From an uncultured Pirellulaceae bacterium (GTDB lineage: Bacteria > Planctomycetota > Planctomycetia > Pirellulales > Pirellulaceae): a DNA stretch of 61,100 nt. Of this stretch, positions 37,096 to 45,182 are shown one piece after another. The stretch is taken from positions 1-61,100 of the forward strand of contig CALDYR010000044.1 in NCBI GenBank assembly GCA_937944405.1. Direction: 5' to 3'. The first letter of the stretch is position 1, and each line of letters opens with the position of its first letter. The notes below the pieces were generated by a model. It did no database searches, was not told where the DNA came from, and saw nothing but the letters and a program-made list of their open reading frames with translations. Made by a program: the position numbers and the translations under genes.

Positions 37096-37719
37096 CTATT
37101 CGCCGCCACCCTCTTTTTTATCTTCGCCGATGACCTCAGGTTGAGCAGCATCGCCATCAGTTTCTTGTGCAACATCGTCTGATTGCTCTTGGCAGTTCGC
37201 GATCGTTTCGTCGGGAGAACCGACCAATTCCGCACCACTGGGCAGTTTCAGATCCCCGGCCGACACAACGCCATCGAGTTCGAGCTCCCCAACTTCACAG
37301 ACAATACTATCAGGAACTCCGGAAACCGGGCACAGGATCGTAATGTCGTGCTGGATTAGCGACACGACGCCGCCGTTTTTCAAACCAGGGGCTTCGCCGT
37401 GCAGTTCAACCTGCAGCGTCACTTCGACCTTTTCGTCAGCGTCGACTCGCGCAAGATCCAAATGCAGAACGTTTGACCCCAAAGCGTCCCATTGGACTTC
37501 TTTGACCAAAGCCGTTCCGGTGACTTCACCTGCCAGGGCCACAATGTGACTGCCGATGTCGATCATTTTGTTGATTTCTTTTTCCGAAGCGGTCAACATC
37601 ACCGTGCCTTCGCCGTGGCCGTAAAGCACGGCAGGGATCTTTCCGGTTTGACGCAATCGTTTCATTCGAAGCGAACCCGTTTCACTACGTTTTTCGACCG
37701 TGAGTTTTGAATCTGACAC
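37096..37719 (-). CDS. rplY: 50S ribosomal protein L25/CTC family
   Basis: L25 of the long CTC/TL5 type binds 5S rRNA. Of 207 residues, the N-terminal L25 domain (KRLRQTGKIPAVLYGHGEG) is followed by the C-terminal TL5 beta domain (VTLQVELHGEAPGLKNGGVV, LDGVVSAGDLKLPSGAEL), and an acidic tail with GEDKKEGGGE. The start is GTG, with GGGAT about 10 bases upstream. It heads the minus-strand cluster rplY-pth-rpsF-ssb-rplI-dnaB. In many bacteria a ribose-phosphate diphosphokinase gene stands in front; here there is none. Confidence 0.95.
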   Translation of the reverse strand: MSDSKLTVEKRSETGSLRMKRLRQTGKIPAVLYGHGEGTVMLTASEKEINKMIDIGSHIVALAGEVTGTALVKEVQWDALGSNVLHLDLARVDADEKVEVTLQVELHGEAPGLKNGGVVSLIQHDITILCPVSGVPDSIVCEVGELELDGVVSAGDLKLPSGAELVGSPDETIANCQEQSDDVAQETDGDAAQPEVIGEDKKEGGGE

Positions 37720-38338
37720 TTGAAACTATCCCGTCGCAAATTGGTTTATCTATTGAAGGAAGGATTTTTCGTTGACGTCCTTCGTTCCGCAAATTCATCC
37801 CGGCAACCCCTTGGTTGCGGAAATGTCGGCAAATTTGAATTTCGAGATTGTGGCAGAACAACAGTTTTTTACAAGGCCAAGTCAACAAGTTCGCCACGTT
37901 TTGCCCGAAAACACCAATCTTGTGGTTTCTGAATGCCGAGTTTTAGAGAAGCTGAATTCGCCGGGATGCAACTCAGTCAAAGAAATCGGGGCTTTTGCCC
38001 GGGCGGCGGATCCAGACAGCGCTGATGTCTAAACGCCGGCCCCCGCAAAAGCGCTCGGCGACGCCCTCTTAAGGCGTGCCTAGTGGTCTGTCAGCATTAA
38101 GAATTAGGATTGTTCAGATCAGCCGTTTGGGCGTTAGCCCCGGTTTTTCGTTTCGGAACCGTGGCTATCGCCAAAACGGCTAACCCTAAAATCCAATGCT
38201 GACACTCCACTAGTCCATTTCTAATCCCAATAACCTTCAAATAGCCAACTTACGTAAACTTAAGTATGGATCGGCTGAGATTTCACTGGTAGATTCAATC
38301 ACTGATAACAAATCCTACTGACATCGAGAGAAAACTTA
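37720..38338. other. divergent intergenic region with a MITE-like element
   Basis: This is 619 bp between rplY and the GroES-like gene, in opposite orientations, so promoters for both should be here. It holds the inverted-repeat element at 38080-38213. Short frames in it were not accepted. Confidence 0.5.
38080..38213. mobile_element. MITE-like inverted-repeat element, 134 bp
   Basis: Terminal repeats TGGTCTGTCAGCATT (38084-38098) and the complement of AATGCTGACACTCCA (38195-38209) match at 13 of 15 positions. Each end is flanked by CTAG (38080-38083 and 38210-38213), which could be a target duplication. An inner pair, AGCCGTTTGGGCGTTAGCCC on the left and its near complement GGCTATCGCCAAAACGGCT on the right, also matches. 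The whole could fold into one long hairpin. It contains no gene. CTAG is itself palindromic, so the duplication is not proven. A repetitive hairpin unit spread by other means is an alternative. Confidence 0.6.
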
Positions 38339-38683
38339 ATGGCCAAAGAGCCGAAACCCAGAAAATCAAGGGCGGCGAAGCTCGAATATGTCGAACCGAT
38401 CGGCCTAAGGGTCTTAGTCCGTAAAGACGAGCCTAAAAAGGAGACCAAAGGCGGAATTGCCCTGCCGGACAATGCGGAAATTCCCACGATCACTGGACGA
38501 ATCGTTACGATCTCCGCTGCCATCGACCACGACGAAGACTTGCCTTTGAGAAAGTACGACAAAGTCTTGTTCCATCCCGGCAACGCCATTCCGGTCGATT
38601 TTGAGTCCGACAACCATCTTTTTGTTGTTCCCGCTGAAGATATCGTGGCCGTCTTTCGTCGCGAAGCGCCCGGCGAAGAATAG
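38339..38683 (+). CDS. GroES-like (Cpn10 family) co-chaperonin
   Basis: This is a 114-residue protein of the chaperonin-10 fold. The pattern of GroES is visible: PIGLRVLVRKDE, the mobile loop KGGIALPDNAE, the Gly-rich GRIVTISAAI turn, KYDKVLFHPGN, and VPAEDIVAVF at the C-terminus. A Lys/Arg-rich stretch of about 15 residues precedes the domain, and the loop is less conserved than in standard GroES. No groL gene is next to it. It may be a secondary GroES paralogue, several of which occur in planctomycetes. It starts at ATG, is alone on the plus strand, and lies 125 bp from the MITE-like element. Confidence 0.85.
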   Translation: MAKEPKPRKSRAAKLEYVEPIGLRVLVRKDEPKKETKGGIALPDNAEIPTITGRIVTISAAIDHDEDLPLRKYDKVLFHPGNAIPVDFESDNHLFVVPAEDIVAVFRREAPGEE

Positions 38684-38936
38684 CTGTTTTGGATGAATAG
38701 CTGTTTTGGACTTAACATCGATCTGACCGGTCTGCCACCGTCTGCTTTTTCGGGTACCAGAATTCGCCGCAAAGCAGCTATCTTACCCGGAATTGGAGCC
38801 GGTTACATAAAACGGGGCCATCGCCCAAACCGTTGATCTCAATACGACTAACTTTTAACCCTGACAAACCACTTGGTATATTTGATCGCCGTTGAAGGGG
38901 ATTATTGGACCGCTGCACTTAACTCAAAAGCCCGCT

Positions 38937-40193
38937 ATGACAGATTCAAAAAAGATTTGGCAACAAGAAATGTCCGACCAACGCTTCGACCTGATGCGAA
39001 GAATTCTCGACGCACCGTCGCCAATCGGTTTGGAGTCAGCGATGACCCAAGGCGTGCTGGCCCCGTATATGAAGTCGTTCATGCCTGAAGATTGGGCCAT
39101 CCACAGTTTTAAGGGGAACGCAGGAATCGTTTTGGACACCATGCCCCAAGCCGATCCGGACACCTTTTCGGTGATGGTGATTGGGCACGCAGATAAAATT
39201 CGTATGCAAGTTCGCAGCATCGGCGACGACGGTAAAATCTGGGTAAACACCGATTCAATGCTGCCTACGACCCTGATCGGCCACAAAGTGAAACTTTTCA
39301 GCGAAGACCCGGATGCACTGGGCAACTGGCGAGTAATCGAAGGCGGTACGATCGAGGCGATCGGTGCAATTCACTTCGCCGACCCCAAGCTCAGGTCGGG
39401 CGACAACGGCATCAAAGACAAAATGATGTACTTGGAACTGCACATCCATGGCGAAAATAAAAAAGGGCAAATCGAGGCCCTCGGCATCCGAGCCGGAGAT
39501 CCTATCATTTACGACCGACCGATCGAACGAGGATTTTCCCCCTTCACGTTTTCGGGGGCTTACTTGGACAACGGATTGGGTTGTTTTGTGACCGCTGAAA
39601 TTGGACGCATGATTGCCGAAAATTCAGCGCTGAAAAACGTGCGTTATCTCGGCGCGATGGCGTCGCACGAAGAAATCGGTCGCTTCGGCAGCCGCGTGTT
39701 GGCCGAACATTTTCGCCCCGATGTCACTATTGCGGTCGACGTGGCACATGATTTCGCAGCCGCCCCGGGCATCGGCGACCGCCGATACGAACCGGTCACG
39801 ATGGGGGCTGGATTCACATTGACTCACGGAGCGGTCACCAGCGCAACCCTCAACAGTATCATCACAAGCGTTTCAAACGAACACGAAATACCAGTTCAGC
39901 ATGAACTCGCCGGTCGAGACACCGGAACCGACGCGATGGCTGCGGTGCTGGCGTCGATCGATTCGGCCTGCACATCGATCGGTTTTCCAATCCGCAACAT
40001 GCACACGATCTCGGAATCGGGGCACACCGGAGACGTTGAAGCAGCGATTCACGCTATCTACCAAACGCTGGTCCACATCGACGGCATGAACGCAGGCAAA
40101 GGCATCAGCGCTGACGATTTGAGAACCGGCCATCCAAGATTGGACCAATCAACCGATCTGACGCACCGCCCCGCCGCCGACAAAGACGACTAA
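38937..40193 (+). CDS. M42 family metallo-aminopeptidase
   Basis: M42 peptidases (TET/glutamyl aminopeptidase-like) are large cytoplasmic complexes that trim peptides with two metal ions. The expected metal and catalytic residues are in order: His84 in GHADKI, Asp211 in YLDNGLG, Glu245-Glu246 in SHEEIGRFGSR, Asp268 in VDVAHD and His363 in SGHTGD. From ATG 38937 the protein has 418 residues, a little longer than most M42 members. A TTG-led extension upstream to 38892 is unlikely. The C-terminal tail (GHPRLDQSTDL onward) is extra. It is a single gene, 253 bp behind the GroES-like gene on the same strand. Confidence 0.9.
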   Translation: MTDSKKIWQQEMSDQRFDLMRRILDAPSPIGLESAMTQGVLAPYMKSFMPEDWAIHSFKGNAGIVLDTMPQADPDTFSVMVIGHADKIRMQVRSIGDDGKIWVNTDSMLPTTLIGHKVKLFSEDPDALGNWRVIEGGTIEAIGAIHFADPKLRSGDNGIKDKMMYLELHIHGENKKGQIEALGIRAGDPIIYDRPIERGFSPFTFSGAYLDNGLGCFVTAEIGRMIAENSALKNVRYLGAMASHEEIGRFGSRVLAEHFRPDVTIAVDVAHDFAAAPGIGDRRYEPVTMGAGFTLTHGAVTSATLNSIITSVSNEHEIPVQHELAGRDTGTDAMAAVLASIDSACTSIGFPIRNMHTISESGHTGDVEAAIHAIYQTLVHIDGMNAGKGISADDLRTGHPRLDQSTDLTHRPAADKDD

Positions 40194-40392
40194 AGGCCAC
40201 AGGAAAAACAATTTGGGGATTAGGGCGTCGGCGCCGTTGGGCTCGAGTTTTTACGTTGATCCGCTAGAGAGTAGAAGTACGTGTTTTCGAATTCACAAAC
40301 AAACCGTGTAAGTCACCGCCAGCGACTGCGTATTGTGGACGCGTTTATGGAAATCTTCCGAAGGAGGCATTCATGTTCGGTAGAAAACGCAC

Positions 40393-40785
40393 TTATTCGT
40401 ATGGCACTTTGTCAAAACCCCAGTTCGCCGCGAGCGCGTCGGCGGCATCTTCGCGGTCAGTGATCGTGCCCCACCCCCCGTTGTTCAACCACGCGTGGGC
40501 CAACTCATGAGCGATTATATAACAGCAAAATGCGTCGGTGCAATTTTCCAATCGGGGCTTCAGCACGACGCAGCGACTTGATCCGGAAGTTCCCGGTCGG
40601 GCTAGCATCACGGTGCGGCCTTTGCCCGGCGTAAAGTCGTCCAACGAAATCCGGAACCCGGGGTCGGAGATCAGATCATTCCGATAACTTTCAGGAATCT
40701 CATTTAACACGCGCTCGATTCTTGCCTGTAGCGTCGGGTATTGGCCAAATGCGCGGTCTAAATTTTTGAAGGTGTGCGGATTCAA
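40393..40785 (-). CDS. small HExxH putative metalloprotease
   Basis: This is a 130-residue soluble protein. The zinc-binding HELAHAW (residues ~92-98) is followed by DREDAADALAANWGF, where the acidic residues could give the third metal ligand, as in other small zincin domains. I do not recognise the exact family. It resembles small zincin-type hypothetical proteins of planctomycetes. The start codon seems to be TTG and no clear ribosome-binding site is visible. It lies between two plus-strand genes in opposite orientation and is divergent from the PQQ-propeller gene, with 152 bp between. Confidence 0.65.
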   Translation of the reverse strand: MNPHTFKNLDRAFGQYPTLQARIERVLNEIPESYRNDLISDPGFRISLDDFTPGKGRTVMLARPGTSGSSRCVVLKPRLENCTDAFCCYIIAHELAHAWLNNGGWGTITDREDAADALAANWGFDKVPYE

Positions 40786-40937
40786 GAGGCAGCCAAGCTA
40801 ATTTTAAATTAAAGAAGTTTTTTTTTACAACCTTCACGTTAGCGGTAGATTTGAAAACATGCAAACGGCTTTCGAATTTCGATACAATGGGAACACTTCT
40901 ATCCCCTGCTGAGGCACTGACGCAGCAAAGGAACACC

Positions 40938-42248
40938 ATGACTAAAAACGTGCTGAATCGACTGTTACTGTTGTTTTTCCTTCTGATTCCAACGCCATTT
41001 GGCGAAGCAATCGCCCAAGAACTGCCTACCGTGACGACCGGTTGGAGCAGTTGGCGAGGCAATCGGTCAGCCGGCAGTCTGGACGGCGAAGGGTTCCCTG
41101 ATCAGCTAAACCCCGATCAGAATTTGGTTTGGAAAATCGAGTTGCCGGGCAAGGGATGCTCCACGCCGATTGTAACTGCGGATTCGATTTTTGTGACCGC
41201 CCCAGTAGACGGCAAAGACGCGCTTTGCTGCTACAACCATCAAGGGCGGCAAAAATGGGTGACGACATTTTCACAACAAGACGCCGGCAAACACCGAAAC
41301 GGATCCGGCAGCAACGCGTCTCCCACCAGCGACCAAGACGCCGTGTTCGTTTACTATAAAAGCGGAACCCTAGCCGCGGTTGAAAATGATGGAGGCATTC
41401 GTTGGCAAACCAACCTGATCCAGCGGTTCGGGAAAGTGGAACTTTATTGGGATCACGGAACTTCACCGGTGCTGACCGACCGACACGTAGTAATGGCCAG
41501 AATGCACGCGGGAGATTCCTGGGTCGCGGCGTTTGATAAAGGTACCGGAGAACTGGTTTGGAAAGTCGAACGAAATTTCAAAACACCGCGCGAAGGTGAT
41601 CACGGTTACGCAACCCCCGTGTTGATAGATTACCAACAGAAAACAGCGCTGTTAGTTTACGGCGCCGAACATCTAACAATTCATAACATCCATGATGGTA
41701 GAATTTTGTGGCAGTGCGGCAGTTTTAACCCCGACAAAACCGAACTGTGGCCATCGATCGCGACACCGGCGGTCGTCGATGGAGTGGCGGTTATCGCCGC
41801 CGGAAGAAACGATCGAAAACTTCCGTTGCTTTACGGCGTGAAGTTGACCGGAAGCGGTGATGTCTCTCAAACCAATATTGTTTGGAAACGCAATGACATC
41901 GGCACCTTCGTGCCTTCCCCGGCGGTATGGAAAGATCAAATTTATCTCGTACGCGACCGAGGGGAAGTCGAATGCTTAAGTCCGTCGGATGGGAAATCGA
42001 TCTGGCGGGCAAACCTACCCAAGCATCGTTCGAAGTATTACGCGTCCCCGTTGATCGCCGGCGGATTGCTGTACGCGGCGCGCGAAGACGGAGCCGTTTT
42101 TGTGATCGATATCCGCAAAGGTCGATTTGAATTGCTGGCCGAAGATGATCTGAAAGAATCCATCATCGGTTCGGCGGTGCCACTGGGAAACAAAGTGCTA
42201 CTGCGCGGTGAAAAGCACTTGTTTTGCTTCGGTGCGAAGACCGAGTGA
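40938..42248 (+). CDS. secreted PQQ-like beta-propeller protein
   Basis: This is a 436-residue exported protein. From ATG 40938, preceded by a good AAAGGAA, there is a clear signal peptide (NRLLLLFFLLIPTPFGEAIA, cleaved after EAIAQ). The rest consists of repeating propeller blades of the PQQ/WD type, such as VWKIELPGKG, LCCYNHQGRQKWVTTF, VAAFDKGTGELVWKV and CLSPSDGKSIWRANLP. The frame is open 29 codons upstream, but the signal peptide and ribosome-binding site fix the start. Such proteins are numerous in planctomycetes and usually bind partners or act with a quinoprotein-like fold; no catalytic role is evident. The next gene on the same strand is the PqqD-M50-HlyD fusion, 95 bp away. Confidence 0.88.
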   Translation: MTKNVLNRLLLLFFLLIPTPFGEAIAQELPTVTTGWSSWRGNRSAGSLDGEGFPDQLNPDQNLVWKIELPGKGCSTPIVTADSIFVTAPVDGKDALCCYNHQGRQKWVTTFSQQDAGKHRNGSGSNASPTSDQDAVFVYYKSGTLAAVENDGGIRWQTNLIQRFGKVELYWDHGTSPVLTDRHVVMARMHAGDSWVAAFDKGTGELVWKVERNFKTPREGDHGYATPVLIDYQQKTALLVYGAEHLTIHNIHDGRILWQCGSFNPDKTELWPSIATPAVVDGVAVIAAGRNDRKLPLLYGVKLTGSGDVSQTNIVWKRNDIGTFVPSPAVWKDQIYLVRDRGEVECLSPSDGKSIWRANLPKHRSKYYASPLIAGGLLYAAREDGAVFVIDIRKGRFELLAEDDLKESIIGSAVPLGNKVLLRGEKHLFCFGAKTE

Positions 42249-42343
42249 ATTTGCTTGAGGGCTGCTAGCAAATCTGTGCCTTGGCTTGAGTCGGGGGCTT
42301 CTGTAACATCCGCAGAAATCTGTTTTTGCGAAATTGGTAGGCC

Positions 42344-44587
42344 TTGACCACAGCGTTCAATAATCCGATGACTTCTAGCTCCAGCCGGCCACTGCGGATG
42401 AGGATGCGCCCCGATTTGACCGCGGTGCAGCAGAGCTACCAGGGGCGTGACTATTGGGTGGTTAAAGATCCTTTGACGCTAAAGTACTTTCGCTTCGAAG
42501 AAGAAGAGTATCGTCTGCTCAAGATGCTTGACGGATCGACCAGCCCCGATCAAATCAAGCGCCGATTCGACTACGCCTTCGCACCGCAAAAAATCACGAT
42601 GAAGGAGATTTATCAGTTTTCAGGGATGCTGTTTCGAAGCTCTTTACTGGTCTCCGATTCTCCCAATCAAGGCATTGAATTAAAAAAACGCAACGATAAA
42701 ACTCAGTTCGCAAGCTGGAAACAGAAGCTAACGAATATCCTTTCTATTCGGTTCCGAGGCTTCGACCCTGATCGGATGCTTTCCGCGATGAACCCCTATA
42801 CGGCTTGTTTTTTTACTTGGCCGGTGTTTGGATTGATGTTGCTGTTGGGGATTGGAGCGGGAGGTCTGATCTTTGCTCAGTTTGATACCTTCCAGGCCAA
42901 ACTGCCAACCTTCTACGAATTCTTCGAAGCCAAAAATTGGTTTTGGTTAGCAATTGTCATGGGCCTGACGAAGGTAGCCCATGAATTTGGCCATGGTTTG
43001 GCATGTAAAAAATTCGGTGGCCAATGTCACGAAGCCGGTGTGATGTTGCTGGTGCTGACGCCGTGTTTGTACATGAACGTCAGCGATTCGTGGTTGCTAA
43101 AAAACAAGTGGCAACGCGCTCTGATCGCGGCTGCGGGAATGTATGTCGAATTGATCATCGCATCGATCGCGGTGTTCATCTGGTGGTTCAGCCACCCCGG
43201 GGTGATCAACCAACTGGCCTTGAATGTAATTTTCGTGTCTTCGGTCAGTACGTTATTGTTCAACGCCAACCCGCTGCTGCGGTACGACGGCTATTACATT
43301 CTTTCAGACCTGCTGGAGATACCCAACCTCCGCAGCAAAGCCACGATGATACTTCAGCAGTTCTTCGGCAACCTGCTGCTCGGTTTGGAGTCGTCGCCGG
43401 ATCCTTTTCTACCACGCCGACATCAGTGGCTGTTTGCGATTTACAGTGTTTCAGCGGCACTGTATCGCTGGGTGATCACGTTCTCTATTTTCTGGTTCGT
43501 CTATCGCGTGTTAGAGCCTTACGGTTTCAAAATCGTCGGGCAGATGATCGCGATGATGTCGATTTACGGATTGATAGGAATGCCAATTGTAGCGGCTTGG
43601 AAATTTTTCTCGGTTCCTGGAAGGTGGGGTGCAGTGAAACAAACTCGTTTGGCCATTTCCGTTTTATCATCTACCGCGGTCATCGCTGGGCTAATGATGA
43701 TTCCGATTCCGCATAATGTTTACTGCAGTTTCAAAATTCAATTGCAAGACATTGCCAACATCTACGTCGACGTTCCCGGTGCGTTAACCGAAATATATGT
43801 GACGGCCAACCAGTGTGTGTCAGCCGGACAAACCATTGCGGTGCTAAAAAACGCGGACCTTGATCGACAGATCAGTCAACTGAAAACCAAATTTGAAATC
43901 GCCAACACCAAATTTCAGCTTGTCAGTCACGCCGCCAGCAGCGACGGTAATCGCGGCGAGGGGGCGCGGATCGCGGAGGCGCAAGCATCGTTAAAAACGG
44001 CTTCACGGACTTTCGATCAACGCAAATTCGATGTTGAGAAATTGACCATCAAAGCGCCTTTTGATGGGTGTCTACTGGCTCCGCCCCGCCGTAAAGCGGA
44101 ACAAAGAGAAGGGACTTTGCCCCTGTGGGATGGTGTGCCCTTAGAGGAAAAGAACATCGGCTCTTGGTTGGACAAAAAAACTATCATCGCCAAAGTTGCC
44201 CCCGACATGTCTAAATACAAAGTCGTTTTGGCGGTAGATCAAACAAGTATCGAATTTATTCGCCCCAACCAAAAAATCGAACTCCAACTTCGGCAACATC
44301 CCCTTGATCTCCACGAAGCAACGATCGGCCAGTTCGTGCCGGTCAAGATGAAAGAAACGCCGCCTACGTTGTCCAGCAAAAACGGCGGAGATATTCTTTC
44401 TACCGTCAACGAACAAGGCCAGCAGGTGCCTATGAGCACGACCTATTTGCTTTCATTGCCCCTCAAAATCGAGGATGCGATCGTGATCGATGGCGGAACA
44501 GGAGTGGCAAAGATCTACGCCGGACAACAAACCGTTGGTCAGCGAATTTGGCGACTGTTGTGTCACACGTTCCGGTTCGAGCTTTAA
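42344..44587 (+). CDS. PqqD-like / M50 metalloprotease / HlyD-like membrane fusion protein
   Basis: This is a 747-residue membrane protein with three parts. Residues ~30-115 look like a PqqD domain (YWVVKDPLTLKYFRFEEEEY). A polytopic M50 (site-2-protease-like) region follows, with zinc motif HEFGH (His213-His217) and a third ligand Asp315 in RYDGYYILSDLLEIPNL. The C-terminal ~230 residues resemble periplasmic adaptors (HlyD/RND family): a lipoyl-like half (IYVDVPGALTEIYV, VSAGQTIAVLKN), a short coiled coil, and APFDGCLLAPPRRK. The active-site residues are intact. The likely job is processing or exporting a modified peptide or protein, by inference from the domains. The start is TTG 42344 or ATG 42368; numbering is from the first. 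It lies 95 bp behind the PQQ-propeller gene. Confidence 0.8.
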   Translation: MTTAFNNPMTSSSSRPLRMRMRPDLTAVQQSYQGRDYWVVKDPLTLKYFRFEEEEYRLLKMLDGSTSPDQIKRRFDYAFAPQKITMKEIYQFSGMLFRSSLLVSDSPNQGIELKKRNDKTQFASWKQKLTNILSIRFRGFDPDRMLSAMNPYTACFFTWPVFGLMLLLGIGAGGLIFAQFDTFQAKLPTFYEFFEAKNWFWLAIVMGLTKVAHEFGHGLACKKFGGQCHEAGVMLLVLTPCLYMNVSDSWLLKNKWQRALIAAAGMYVELIIASIAVFIWWFSHPGVINQLALNVIFVSSVSTLLFNANPLLRYDGYYILSDLLEIPNLRSKATMILQQFFGNLLLGLESSPDPFLPRRHQWLFAIYSVSAALYRWVITFSIFWFVYRVLEPYGFKIVGQMIAMMSIYGLIGMPIVAAWKFFSVPGRWGAVKQTRLAISVLSSTAVIAGLMMIPIPHNVYCSFKIQLQDIANIYVDVPGALTEIYVTANQCVSAGQTIAVLKNADLDRQISQLKTKFEIANTKFQLVSHAASSDGNRGEGARIAEAQASLKTASRTFDQRKFDVEKLTIKAPFDGCLLAPPRRKAEQREGTLPLWDGVPLEEKNIGSWLDKKTIIAKVAPDMSKYKVVLAVDQTSIEFIRPNQKIELQLRQHPLDLHEATIGQFVPVKMKETPPTLSSKNGGDILSTVNEQGQQVPMSTTYLLSLPLKIEDAIVIDGGTGVAKIYAGQQTVGQRIWRLLCHTFRFEL

Positions 44588-44615
44588 CAGTTTTGGTCCA
44601 TCAGATGTTCCCAAT

Positions 44616-44648
44616 GTAGCCGGATTGGCCACAATTCAGGCAGTCGGC
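44616..44648 (+). repeat. dispersed intergenic repeat, copy C
   Basis: GTAGCCGGATTGGCCACAAT is followed by TCAGGCAGTCGGC. It matches copy B at 28 of 33 positions and lies 29 bp behind the stop of the PqqD-M50-HlyD gene. Confidence 0.75.
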
Positions 44649-44861
44649 AGAAAACCGTGGTCATCCCCTGACGGGATTGGCTTGCTGGCACCGAGTTCTC
44701 CGCACTACGGACACGCTCCAGCGCTTCGTGAGGCGTTTAAAAAAACGTTGAAGCAAGTTTCGACACAGCCCCCGAACGATTCGTCAAAGGAGTCCCAATG
44801 CCAGCGGAGTTGCCCAAAGCCGTTTAGATCAATCCTCCGCAGCCAGAGGAGGAAGATAAAA

Positions 44862-44897
44862 GATCAGCCCCGCAGGCCAATTGCCCTTGGGCTGATC
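44862..44897. terminator. inverted repeat, possible terminator
   Basis: GATCAGCCC / GGGCTGATC pairs perfectly over 9 bp around an 18-base loop; a short TTTT follows 8 bases later on the plus strand. The loop is long and the T-tract late, so termination is uncertain. It could end the transcript of the PqqD-M50-HlyD gene. Confidence 0.35.
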
Positions 44898-45182
44898 ATG
44901 ATACGCTTTTGACGCACCCTCGGTCTGGTTATCCCACGGTGGGTTGCGTCCCCGCAGTGCCAGATTTTGTTTCACCAGACGAGATCAAAGTACCGGATCA
45001 AAACCGCTGACAGCGTCGAACGAACGATTTCACAAATCGACAGGTTTCGGAAACTCCTCGTCCGCGGGAAAAGAAATCCGAAAGCTATCGCGCCATACTG
45101 CGATTCTCCTCCGCCTACGCGACGCTCAAAACTGCTGGCATTCTAGGGCAAGCTAACTCTCACTCAGCCGATTTTCGCCACA

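Larger units (their letters stand above)
44588..45182. other. 595-bp intergenic region with dispersed repeat copy C
   Basis: This lies between the convergent PqqD-M50-HlyD gene and the helicase gene. It holds repeat copy C and a 9-bp inverted repeat at 44862-44897. A plus-strand frame (44490-44912) runs from inside the previous gene through the repeat and was not accepted. Confidence 0.45.

Noticed and set aside
37772..38032. 86-codon plus-strand frame upstream of the MITE-like element
   Set aside because: It shows no family resemblance and no ribosome-binding site. It lies in the promoter region of rplY.
38080..38213. intrinsic terminator
   Set aside because: It is far from any gene end, too long, and lacks a T-tract. 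A repeat element fits better.
44490..44912. 140-codon plus-strand frame overlapping the PqqD-M50-HlyD gene end
   Set aside because: It begins inside the preceding gene in another frame and runs through repeat copy C. It is a shadow of both.
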